A DNA stretch of 64,000 nt from Burhinus oedicnemus (Eukaryota; Chordata; Aves; Charadriiformes; Burhinidae): positions 1,765,178-1,829,177 of the forward strand of contig VFFE01007633.1 of assembly GCA_008921705.1 (NCBI GenBank), given 5' to 3'. Position 1 is the first letter of the stretch. Every line of letters starts with the position of its first letter. The notes beneath the pieces are model-generated. The model was given only the letters and a program-made list of their open reading frames with translations, made no database searches and had not been told where the DNA came from. The position numbers were made by a program, and so were the translations under genes. Below, one piece after another: positions 52,601 through 64,000 of this stretch.

Positions 52601-52982
52601 AGCATAATGCAAGGGGCATTTGGGGACAGAAGGCCAAATCAATAATTCATTTAGTTAATTAGGCCATTGTTAAAACTAACCTGTATGTTGGTCTTTGAGA
52701 ACGTCTGCTTAACCTGTCATCCTCCCTAACCAACCTGAAATATGCAAATCCTTTAGATCTAGGCTTATTCAGAGTCTAATCAAGACAGAAAAACTTGGGT
52801 CTTATAGGACTTTAAAAATCCCCTTACGTAATTTTATTTCTAATAATATAACCTTTTTTTTTACCTTGAACACCTTAGGTAATTAATCATCCGCTCCTAG
52901 TAAAGGTCACTATTAGCAATTCACCAGTCTGTTTACTGTGGCTGCCATTACGCTACAGTCATGTACTCTTGTATTTCCCTTG

Positions 52983-53003
52983 ATTATTATTATTATTATT
53001 ATT
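52983..53003. repeat. (ATT)7 microsatellite
   Basis: Seven perfect ATT units. Confidence 0.9.
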
Positions 53004-56000
53004 AAACCTCAGTTGAATAGATGGCAGCAGCAGTCTTCTGTCATGCTCAGGAAATGTTTTCTGACTTGTCCCTTAGTACAAACAGGATCTCACAGCTCAC
53101 ATACCCTAAGCCCTCAGGACCAATGCTAACATCACCCAAACATAGACACTTTAAGGATATGCACTGCAATGCCTAAATTTCTGAGTGAAACTGAGCATCA
53201 GTCTAGTTCTTAAATAATGTGTCCAGAAGACTATGAATAAAATTGTCACAGTTACTAGCCATGAATCAGCCCTTTTTAGTCAACAGTCATTTCATTCTCT
53301 AAGAAGAAAAAGTGAAACTGGGTCATTTTTTCTTCTGACCAGGTAATGCATTTCTACAATGACCACAGCTCAAGTATTTTAGCAATACTTACATTACCTC
53401 ATCAGCTAAATATTTCATTTCTGTTATTAGTATTTATTAATTTCAGACTACATGAGAGATCCATTTTAAGAAAAATGTGTGTGCTTAAAAAAAAAGAAGT
53501 TAAAATGGTAGCATCAGCAGAGTCAAACATCTTGGTGTGACACTTTGCTTGTTACACACTGAAATATTATCAGAAAGTTTTATGAAGTGAGCATTGGAAA
53601 GATTGTAGTAGACACAGTGCTCCAAAAGTGTCCAAAAGTGAAATGTCAAATCTACAAGGGCCACTGGGGAAGATCTCTGATACACATTCTCAGCCAGCTA
53701 TTTTTTCTGGAGCCTTCACTTGGAAGTATCATTGCAACTCTACATTGTAGTAAAATTTAATCAGATTTATGAAAAAAATATAATCTGAATATTTCTCACC
53801 ATGACCATGATGTCACCTCTACTGGTCCTATATGTAACTGGAAATAAAATTCCCTATGCAAATTTGCAGGCAGTGCTGAAGAAAAGATTTACTGTTTGAC
53901 AATTTGTCAGGGCCCCCATGTTTAACTGTATAATTATATTACATTAGCACAGGGATTACCCATGTGACAAAGCTCTGACTAGTCACTAAACATTTAAGTG
54001 ACGTAGACCAGCTTTTGCTACTAATTCATAATGCAGTATTTCCAGATGCAGAGCAAGATGACACAGTTAAATACAGCATGCGTGTACACTTAGTTTTCAC
54101 TGAGGTGAACTAATAACTCAGCTCCAGGCAAGCTGCCTTATTTATCCCCACAAAGAAGCCAATATCCAAAGAAAAAAACCATAAAACCAGATATTCCTTG
54201 GCCTCACATCTTTTTAATTTTGTGGCATTAAAATGTTTTTATAGCATACTTAATAACAAAGGTTTTTTTATTTTATATGAAGAGGGCTTAATTTTACAGT
54301 CAAATATTTGTATAATGAAGGATCTTTAAGTAAAAAGTAGATTTCCAAGCTACAAAGTACACCCATCAGAAGGCATTCTTCCCGAGTTCAGAACAACTCT
54401 GGGGTGCTGGATGAATGGTGGGCATACCTATGCAGCTGCAGTAGATCTGGATGACCTTGTTTGCAGAAATTGAATAGCTTTGAGTGATGCTCTCTTCTGG
54501 TGCAAGCAGACTGCTTCTATCACACTGAAATGTCATTTGCCACACCAGAACTTTGCAAGCTTAACAAATATCTCCTCTCCACACCATAGTTTACAACAGG
54601 TGCCTTAAGGAAGTTCTTCCACATTAAGCCAATCCTAAAATTCAATAGAGTTATAGTTTTAGGGGCAGATCATTTCGTCTTGCTGCCTGCGTGACAAGAC
54701 CATATCATTCCACTCTCTAGATTCTGAACCAAGACAGCAACCTCTAGTACTGTTGGAGAGTACACCTTTTGAAAGAAAGACAGGCTCAGTGTAAATTCTT
54801 CCAGCAATGAAGAACCTACCATAACTTACCTGTTTTAAAGTAAGTCATTCTGGTGGTTAATTACCTTCATTCCTAGACAAATGGGTCCTTTCCATAGTTT
54901 TAATTAGTCTACCTTCAGCTTCCAGCCACTGAGGTTTACACTGTCTTTTCTAATTAAGAGAGTGTCTGCTGTCTGATACCTTCTGTCCATTTAAGTTCAA
55001 AAGAATCAAGTTATCTTATAACATGAAGGTAAAAACCATGTTCTCTCTTGTCTGCTCTTCTGCCCCACTGAGCTCTGGCTGCAGCCTTAATGGGATATAT
55101 ATGTTGGCTTCTTCTAACTTTCATGCATTTCACATGAACTGTTAGAAGGTCAAGAGGATGTAAAATGGGAGGCAAAGTTTTGGTGGAGCCTTATGTACAG
55201 TTTAGGAAGTAGGGTCACTGAAAAGAAAGCATATATGTTCCTTGTAGCTACAAGTCTTAGACTTCATTATATTTCTTCCAACTACAACAAAATTGGGGTA
55301 CAGTGGGTTCTGTGCCTTAAAGGTCTCAATTTTCTGTTTAATGGAAATTGGGAAGTAATAACAGAAGTAGAAATGCTTTGTGGCTTTCAGCAGGATAGGT
55401 TTTTTTAGCAGAGTTAGCTCCATTAATCCACTCTTAAATCTAATCACATAACCAGACAAAGAAAAACATCAGATTTAGTTTGAAGCAAGAGAACTATAAA
55501 TAAAGAAAACAATGAAATGGTCAGCCTATACCTCTTCAAACTATCTAGTGACCTTTTCATTTAGATGTTACCCTTAAAAAGCAAACATTATATTATCTTT
55601 TATATCATTTGAGAACCATAACCACAGGAAAATCAAGGTGTTAAGTGAACAGCCTTGTTACTGCAGATTCAAGAATGATATAGCATGCAATTATTGAAGT
55701 CACCAGTAGCAACTGTATAGTTCAATTTGCTAAAGGTATTATACTCTTAAACTCTATTCCCTTCTCTTTTTTCTAAAATAAATCCTCCTGTATTTAAATT
55801 TGTCAATCTCAGTGTCAGCTAAAATTGAATTTATTTTGGAAAATGTGACTATCCTCCCATATCCAATAATTAAAGCTTTTATTAATTTTTAATGTTATCT
55901 CACTGAAATAAAAATAAATTCTTCTGTACCTTGGTTAGGTTGTAATGTCACTTCATGCATGTCACTAATGAACTTTTATGTTAAGAGTTGTAGCTAAATT

Positions 56001-57399
56001 ATTCTGTCTAATTGAAAGAAAAATTAATTCCTTGATGTACACAGTCTACATTTGTCAGTTCTTCATCTTCCTGCCAATAACAGGCTGTGCCACAACTGCT
56101 AGGAGGAAGTATGTTTCTTCTGGTAAAATCACTGGATTGGGACTCAAGAGATCTGGCCCTGCTGCAGAGTATCTGTATGACCTTTGGCAAGTCACTTGAT
56201 AGATACATGCTTTATAGCTGTATCTGTAATCTGAAAGTAGTATGTCAGGTGTGGTAGGAACATATTCCCTTTATATTTAGGGGTCTAGAAGTAGCTCATA
56301 ATGCTGAATTCTCCATGAAGCAATGAATTTGAGAGTATGATTGGAATAAGAAAGAAATAAAAGGGTTTTGAATTAGAGAAACTTTATTAATCTACTGACA
56401 AGATGATATAGTAGAAATACTATTCAAAACCAAATCCATTATATGATATTTTGCAATGTCAAGAAAAAAAGCTATAACTACTAGGAATTTTGGCAAAAAG
56501 CCTTTCCAGTACCAATTAGAGATATGAGTATTGTTCACAACTCAGTTTTTCTCCAGGCCCCATGTTTAATTACTTGCAATTCATTTTAAGTCTCCTTTCC
56601 TACAGAAAACACTACAGTGCAGTGTCATACCTGAAAATGTGCTTCCCTCCATTCTTCCTATAGGGAAAATTATTCCTGATGCTGGACTGTGACTGCAAAG
56701 GGATACCTGGAGGGGAAGGACAGAAAAGGCGGAAGTAAACTATTGGAGTGGTATTCCCAGGAGAAATTTTGTCTCTTAGCAGTTCTGGAGTACTGATGAT
56801 CACAGGGAAAGAACAAATATCTGCATCTGATTTGGCTGCCTTAAATCTGAGGGATTCAGCTAGCACCAAAAAACAATGTACATAAACATATTTATAGTCC
56901 TCCTAGCGTGGTGGAAAAGGGCTAGAAAAATCATCTTTATCCATTGGTAATATAACTGCAGCTAAGTTGCCAAGATTCTGTGAACAGTGCCTTTTACAGA
57001 GCTCAGATAAGTTTAGGATGCCTGCTGAAAAGAGCTTATGCTCTGCGAACAGCTTGCACTACACAGTCAATGGACAAGAACAGGGAGAAACTGCACTAAT
57101 GAAAAAGTCAGCTGAATCATCTGGGATGGATCACCTGGCAACAAGAGGCTGTTTTAAGTGCAGTGGTGCAGCAGAATTTAATGCATGAGAGAAGGTACTG
57201 CATACAAGGAGAAAAGGAGAGAGAAAATACAGAATGGTGAAGGACAGCCACAGACCTGACTTATGCCATGTTGCAAGCAATGAAAAAAATAACCATTAAT
57301 GCACTATGACCCTAATATACTAATTAATAAGCACTGATTAACTAACCCTAATAATAATTACTGCTGTTGCTATTTCACATTGATGTTTTGTCATTTCAG

Positions 57400-57647
57400 G
57401 ATACCTACATCAATTCTGTTCAAGTGTTAGAACAAACACTTTGGGCGCTCAGAAAAGACACCCACTGCAAAAGTCTGAGAAGAGTGCAACATCTTGTTTT
57501 ATAGGGAGGAAGGAGGAAAACAAGTTCTTGCTTTCATCACCTTTTCTTAGCCAAGTTCTCTTCTTTTCTTCCCTATCCCTGCACATTGCCTGCCTGCCGG
57601 TGCTCTCGTCTCCTGTTCTTTTGGTCTTACTTTTAATCAGCTGGTAG
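57400..57647 (+). other. acceptor-like site followed by an open frame, weak exon candidate
   Basis: GTTTTGTCATTTCAG ends at 57399. The frame from 57400 ('GYLHQFCSSVRTNT...') stays open for about 82 codons to a TAG ending at 57647, with a hydrophobic, Leu/Ser/Val-rich last third ('SPVLLVLLLISW') that looks like a membrane segment. A second frame from the same site is open for 34 codons. No recognisable homology, and T/C-rich sequence readily gives such frames by chance. Confidence 0.12.
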
Positions 57648-60600
57648 AAAGGTAAGACAAAGGAAAAGCAAATACAGTATGAGTGTACTTGGTAGACAGT
57701 GGGGTGAAGACGGAATTCCTTCGTCACTGAGAGGAGGTAAGATAAGGGGGAAAACAGAGAGAAAAGTCTTCTTTGGAAGCAGTGAATGAGTGGAACAGCC
57801 TTTTCTGTCCGATAAATCTAGGCTACAAACCATGCACTGCTTATTCACAAAACTCATTTCTATATACGTACCTGAAGAGGAAAAAAGGTTAATTAAAGAT
57901 CTAAAGTTCGCAGTTCTGCACAGAAATTCATTAAAGCTACAGTAACAAAAGCTGTTTGAATGACTGCAGTATCTTTTTGTTGGTGGTTAGGATCAAAGCC
58001 AATCTGGGGCATTCTCACAGTAATAATGTTCAAATCACATCCCTCGGCCCCTTGCCTGCTGACACGAACTGTGGTCAGGTATGGAAGTATTAATGCTATT
58101 AATAATGGTGAGACTTACTCTGAAATCCTGCATGTAGTCACCAAAGCTCAATAAAGTTGATTCAAAAGGGGTGAGAAAAGGTCCATTAAAATGACCAGTA
58201 TGATGTAGAACTTATTTTGTGTAAGTAAAAAAAAAATCAAGTTCTTCAGCATAGCAGGGAAAAAGCAGCAAAACCAAAGCTGAGTGAGGACATCATTGTT
58301 TTCTATAAATACGTCAAGGGAACAAACAGCAGAGCGGGGAGATCAAGCAAAAAAGCTATTGCCTAAAATGAGCAAAATAACATTTTATGGTAAAGGGCAA
58401 TGCTGGCACAAGAACAAATGAGTAAAACCTAGCTGTGACTCAGTTTAGCCTAGAATTTATGAGATTTTGAAACACTGGAAGAATAAGATTCTGTAACAAT
58501 ATTCTAACAGAAATATTGGGCAAGAATCCTTTTTTTTTGTCTTAAACAGAGCTTATTATGATCCAGAAGACATGACCACATGATACAAATTGTAATATAT
58601 GATTGGGCATTATAATCCAAGGATCCTTATTTTTCTACTGCAGATGTCTAAGACATGTAGCCAAAGACAGCTGCTAAAATTGCAGAACAAGGATTTGTTT
58701 CGGCAACATGCATAACATTCTTCTCACATAAACTCCAAATTTAATGATATTATTATTACCTCTCCAATTTTTCTTGTTTTGTAATGTTATCACCAGAACA
58801 CAGCAGTACACAGCCTTATCGTCTTACCCACATAGTCCCATTGCATCAGCACCTATATGTATGTATATGCAGCAGATACAAATTGCTGATGTCTACCTGC
58901 ATCTATCAGTTTTTCCTGTATGTATATCCGCAGTTAAAATACCTTTGTCCTAAGAGATGGCTGCTATTTGTGCCTGCCTTTTTAGCAATACCAATTACAC
59001 AGCAAAGGGACCACGTATAACAAAAACTTCACCTAATGGGATGGTAATTATTTAGTTACCATGAAATCTGAAGCATAAAGATTGTACATATTATTCTTTT
59101 TTTTAATGTCAGAGTAATGTCTAATGCTTTTTAAGCTCAAATACTACCTTGATAACTCTGTAGCAAAAAAATTACAGATTAATTTATTTTGCCTGGGAGA
59201 AGACAACAGAAAACGGTGCTGCAGTTGCCCTGTCCCAATACAACATTGAGTAAGGAGTAGCTACAAATGTGAAGCTACACAGCATGAACCAATAGCAAAT
59301 TATAATTAAACTACTGGGTTAAATCCATCACACAAGTTCATTGCGTAACTCCTGTGCCATCAGTCAGCATGTTACCTTTAGTGAGGTGCTTTTGTTCTTC
59401 AGCAAAAACACCTCCAGGAACCTCAGGGATGTTATAAGGTATAACCACAGCTACAGTTACAATACAGTAATAATATTGTAATAGCCTTATAGGTATAAAG
59501 GTATAACCTTTTTCTGGTACAGGGTCTACAAAGAAAGCTATAATAGCAGGTCTATAACAGTATATTTTTGCCACTATTGCTATACCAGTGAATTTCTCTC
59601 ATCCTTGCTCAACACTGTTTTGGAATGGGGTGTCTGCAATCCCATTCTCAGTGGCTTCCTCACCTCCCTCTCCCCTCAAAAATAAAAAAATGCTGTGCCA
59701 ATCAATTTGTCTATGCAGACAAGCTGAAAAAGCCCTCAGCATTCAGAAAAAAAGGCCCTACTCTGTGGTGGTAAACTAGAGGATTCCTGACAGTCAATGG
59801 TCAACAAGCAGTAGTGCCTTTGAGAGAACATGGCAAGCAACTGAAGATATGATGTTTAAATTTGTTTGTATAGCATTTGTACTGCATGATAGGTCAATGC
59901 TGACAGATGCAGACACACCTGAACTTATACTGTCTTGCCAAACCCAGAAGGGCACACCTAGAAGTGAGCTGGCAAGTCTGTCTGTGCTTGCTGTACCAAA
60001 TGAACTTTCTCTCCTGGGCCTCAGCCAGGTGAGGACTTTATGTACATTGCATTTTTTATTAAGCACAGCATGCCCTGCACATCTGAAAGTCATCTTGATC
60101 CATATCGTCAACACAGGGAACAGCCAAGACCTGAAGATGCACAACATATCTATTATAAATTACAGGAGATTGATAGACACTTTAATGCAGAGGTGGCCTT
60201 CTGGGCTGAATTCATAGAAAGAGTCTCTGCAAAATGTCTCATCTGCTCTCCTGCTGCACAAAAAGATCAGTTATAATTCCCCACAAAATTTGTTTGTTTC
60301 ACCTGTTTCTAGAAAGTCCTTTAATGGCTATTCCATAACCTTCTCTTAGACAGAAAAAGACATCTAGTTCGTAACCTGTTTCTCTGCTACCTTCCCTCCC
60401 TATGACCTAGTATATCCTTCTCAATATGAGAAGAAGACATTCCTTTACGTGACACTTCAAGTCTCTTTAAGAGACTGCGAATGCCACTTACTGGTTCATC
60501 CTCACCTTCCAGTTGATCACGGACCTAGCAGGTATGGAAGGACCCCTGTGTTTTGGTCATCTCTGGCACTTCATTTCCTACATTGCTGTATGCAAACAGG

Positions 60601-62554
60601 TGCCCATTCAATGCTTGTGCACTTTTAATCCCATGATGAGAATCTGTGGCATCATGTGAAGAAGACTACCAGCATTTTGTTCTCATGATAGATGTTAATT
60701 TGTCTGTTCATTATGTGGCAATGGTACAAATCCTTTAACAACATCCAAAGAAATGGCCAGGTTTAGCTAAACCTTAGAGATGACTCCTCTGATTTGAAGG
60801 AGCAGCAACATTCTGTGAAAGGCTGCTAGTCCAGCTGGAGCTTGCCATGACCCTGTCATTGCAGTCAATTTTTTTTTCTGTCACTAAAAATGCATCAATA
60901 ATGGGTAATATTTGGAGTAGAGGGCACAAAGGAGAAAGAGAAGCGCTGTGGATCTGGCTGCTCTCTGCAGTCCTGCAAGTTCTAACCCATGATTCCCTTT
61001 GCATGTTGGCCCTCCTGTTTACAAGATTGCCGTTTTGGAAACAAGTCCATCTAGGATGCACAGTCCTGAGAGTGTTTTGGGTTTTTCCACAACAAACTTT
61101 CCTTACTGTGCAAGTAAATTATTGTAGCCATGTATTGTGTAAAGTGAGATTTCTTTAGTAAAAATTTGTGTGTATATATAATTGAACCCGTTGTTTTTTA
61201 ATTTATAGAGTGTCTTCTTCTTTTGCTTTGGTAAAGGATAATCAAGAGAGGCTGACTGACCTTCTCCACAGTAGGAACTATTGTACATGCCAGTTTTGTT
61301 ATAGCTTCTCTTGTGCTTATTCTTTCCATAATAATTAGCCCTCACGTCTTTAATCTCTCTTCATATGGAAACTCCCATCAAAGGCTTCCACAGAGAACCA
61401 GATTTGGTTTTAGAAAAGAAAACTTCTGTTAAACTAATCGAGAATCTCTTTGAGGAAAATGGAACAAACGTATCAAGATAAAGGGGGACAGCATAAAAAA
61501 TTAAAAGTAAGCTTTCTTTTCTTTGCATACTGGAAATACCTCAGGCTAAGAGCTTATTGAACAGGGCACATATATTATTATCTCCTTCTCAAGGGACTTG
61601 CTACCAAAGGCTTTTTGTCCTCACTATTAGTTATGTTGGCAGGTGTTCCTCGCAGCTCAGAACTTGGCCATTTGGAAATCATGATTTAAGTTATATCAGA
61701 ATCTCAGTCTCCTGACAGGTGCAATTTGATGTCATTCTGTGTTACACAAAAATATATTTCTTAAATGCAACACATTGGGCTGCTACTTTTTTCCTGGCAT
61801 AGAGCAGAACTTTACTGAACACTACCATTTGATCTCAGCACATGGCTTGGAGCTCTACTGATTGATTGTTGCTAATGTTCATCTTATTCTTGTGAACCTG
61901 TCTCTGCTATTATATGCCTTTGGTTTAATCTCACTAATAAATCCACACTGTTAATTTTATCAAGCTCACCACTGATCTTACAAAGTCAGACTTTGCATTC
62001 TCTGAACCTGCATGCTTGGATGAAAAGAAAGTCTTGTCCTGCATATTGAAGCTCACCAGAACACAGACATTGGGCTAGATTGTGTCATACAAAATTTTGG
62101 TAAATGTTAACTAAGGGGTTTTTTGCACAATATATTTTCCATCAGAATTTCAAATGACATGTTACGACCTTTCTGCTAGGCATGAAAAAGGACAAGAATC
62201 AACTCCCTGTGCTCCTGCTAAAAAGTAGTTAAATGCCACCTCCCAGAAGCATGGGAAAATACATCATGTCACCTGAGCACTCCGAAATGATCAGGACTTT
62301 CCCACATGAGGCCATGTCTTTAGACAAAGGAGCTGAAGAGTTAGAGTTTTGTGGAGTGGAGGAGGACAAGAGAAACGTATTAAGGCAATTTGGAAAACCT
62401 AAATAATTGAAAGAAAGGAGCATTGTCACTCCTGGGCTTTGTTCATTATCAGCCTGTCCTCTTCCTACAGCTGTCAGTATGTTGGCAGAGTGCCCTAATC
62501 CTTCTTGGGCTATTCACCACTCGCAGTTTGTTGCCCAGCCTCAGAGAAATCCAG

Positions 62555-62761
62555 CTATTTGGCATAGTCATCTGCTGTTTTTCCTAAGTGATGTATAGTT
62601 TCCTGGGAGTTTATTAGCAGCATGATCTGAAGCATTAATGAGTAAGAAGCTCCAGACTTAATGAGTAAGGAGCGCCTCCTGTCCGAGGCTGCTGTTTTGG
62701 GGACCTCAGCCTCAACAGCTGTTGGTTTTGCCCCTTCCTCTGGATTGTTGTTCTGAGCCAT
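62555..62761 (-). other. short open frame of protein-like composition, weak candidate
   Basis: A 68-codon minus-strand frame beginning 'MAQNNNPEEGAKPTAVEAE' and continuing with 'SDRRRSLL'. The first 40 residues are hydrophilic, Ala/Glu/Pro/Arg-rich, and stand out from the AT-rich translations around it. The start context is moderate (G after ATG, C at -3). No splice donor of good quality was found and the product is not recognised. Confidence 0.12.
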
Positions 62762-64000
62762 ATGGAAGCATGCTCCTTGTCCTCCCTCAGCTCTTCTGGC
62801 TACCTTTCACAAGAAGCTCTGCAGTGAGTCAGCTTTTGTTTAGGACTCTTGCCTCAGAGACTTGACAGACCTTTCATCCTAAGAATACTGTACATGGCTT
62901 TCTTGTTCATCCATTGTGAAGCAGGAATACAAATCTTGTGTTCTCTCAACTTAGAGCGCAATCTTCTTTTCCAAGCCATCATGGCCCAAAGTGTTAGCTC
63001 ATATGCATGCAGATGATATATGATGCTGCAGGGATCTCTCTGTGTGTGCCAATGCATGCTGGCAGCACACCCCTCCCCTCAGAGGGATGTCTCTCTATCT
63101 GAAGTTCTCAGGACCTATAGATTGCCCCTCTCTCTGTTCCCCAGCAGATGTCAACAATTGGATCTTGCCTTCAGGCTTACACCTGGGGTTCAGACATTTC
63201 CAAATTACATGAACAGGCCACAAACACAGGAAAAATATAGGACTGCATTTTAACACAGCCATTGTCTGTGCTTACGCTTATATGCTGTGCTTTCAATATG
63301 GAAGGTGTATCTGCATGTAAAGGAAGATCAAATCCACTTTTAGTTTATCTTTTTTTAGATAGAATTTTAGAGTATCTTCCCTAAAGACAATCAAGCTAAT
63401 TTTGAAACAGTCACAGTATTTTATCAAAACAAGCATCTCAGTGGTTTTTTGGTGGAAACATTGCAGTATTTTGAAGTCAGAGATTTTCTCAGAAGTTAAG
63501 ACACAACACTACAAAGGGTTGACTGACTGGAAAATGAGATTTGCCAAATCAATTATGTCATTGATTTATCTACATGGGTAGCTCACCTCCTGCAGTAGCC
63601 AGGAAAAGCACTTCCTCAAAAGGTAATGCAGCAATCCAATCAGCCGTTAGCTACGTATGTTGGCTTTTTTGGCATGTTATCTATCAGAAAGAAATATACA
63701 CATTTCTTACCCAACCTCATCAGATGCTAGTCTTTTTCCTGAGGCAAAAGGCTGAATGTTTTATTCTCCAACAAAAAGAATTTTTTTAGAGATCTAGATT
63801 GAAGAACTCTGAAAATAGTTTTGAATGGATCTGGGAATGAAATCTGTCCAAAATTGCAATCTTCTTTTTCCCAAAAATTGTGCTGGTCTGCACATTAAAG
63901 CAGACTTGTGCTTACATATCAAATGGAATAAATCTCTGTCCTTGTATGAGCTTAACATGACCTAAGTAGGATTTGGGTACAGTGTTGAATACACACTTCT

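Larger units (their letters stand above)
44256..64000. other. 19.7-kb unique AT-rich region, no confirmed gene
   Basis: No further CR1 or LTR sequence was recognised. Most open frames are short and occur in overlapping opposite pairs (for example 59794-60147 minus against 59849-60217 plus), typical of chance. A GC-richer patch at about 50500-50900 is unassigned. Exon-like stretches are listed separately. The window ends in unique sequence. Confidence 0.5.

Noticed and set aside
59794..60276. Three overlapping open frames of 78-122 codons on both strands
   Set aside because: Mutual overlap and lack of any recognisable motif suggest chance absence of stops. A decayed processed gene is possible, but I see no poly-A tail or homology to support it.
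1..64000. CRISPR arrays, tRNA or rRNA genes, bacterial operons
   Set aside because: No evenly spaced direct repeats, no tRNA cloverleaf-like block and no run of long same-strand frames were seen. The sequence is vertebrate nuclear DNA.

Overview
The window looks like AT-rich, gene-poor nuclear DNA from a bird. The strongest evidence is four sizeable copies and two small pieces of the avian/reptilian LINE retrotransposon CR1. They are recognised by reverse-transcriptase coding sequence, 5' truncation, and 3' ends of the form 'CCTTCCAACC...ATTCTATGATTCTATG'. I see no bacterial-type operon, ribosome binding site, tRNA, rRNA or CRISPR array. I find no host protein-coding gene that I can name. The stretch is most simply intergenic DNA or the inside of a very long intron. 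The species cannot be fixed from this sequence.

Layout. 1-1048: minus-strand CR1 running off the left edge, lacking its RT catalytic region. 1049-9420: mostly unique AT-rich DNA with one CR1 tail near 6.1 kb. 9421-11555: plus-strand CR1 carrying most of an RT domain, broken by stops and a frameshift and split by an inverted CR1 3' piece (10481-10617). 13939-15027: a pair of 112-bp inverted arms, about 98% identical, around an 865-bp spacer. 18850-19310: a 461-bp purine tract of several microsatellites. 20728-21961: a third CR1. 34904 to about 35475: a probable solo LTR of an endogenous retrovirus in reverse orientation. 43278-44255: a fourth CR1. 44256-64000: unique sequence with minor simple repeats.

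Nothing here forms a working pathway. All the CR1 reverse-transcriptase remnants are dead, with stops, frameshifts, altered catalytic boxes and no endonuclease domain, and the LTR has no internal retroviral region beside it. The items most worth checking are the 112-bp inverted repeat with its satellite hairpin, the long purine tract, the LTR as a possible promoter, and a 108-nt minus-strand candidate exon (46555-46662) with good splice signals at both ends. I did not find a clearly new biological system.
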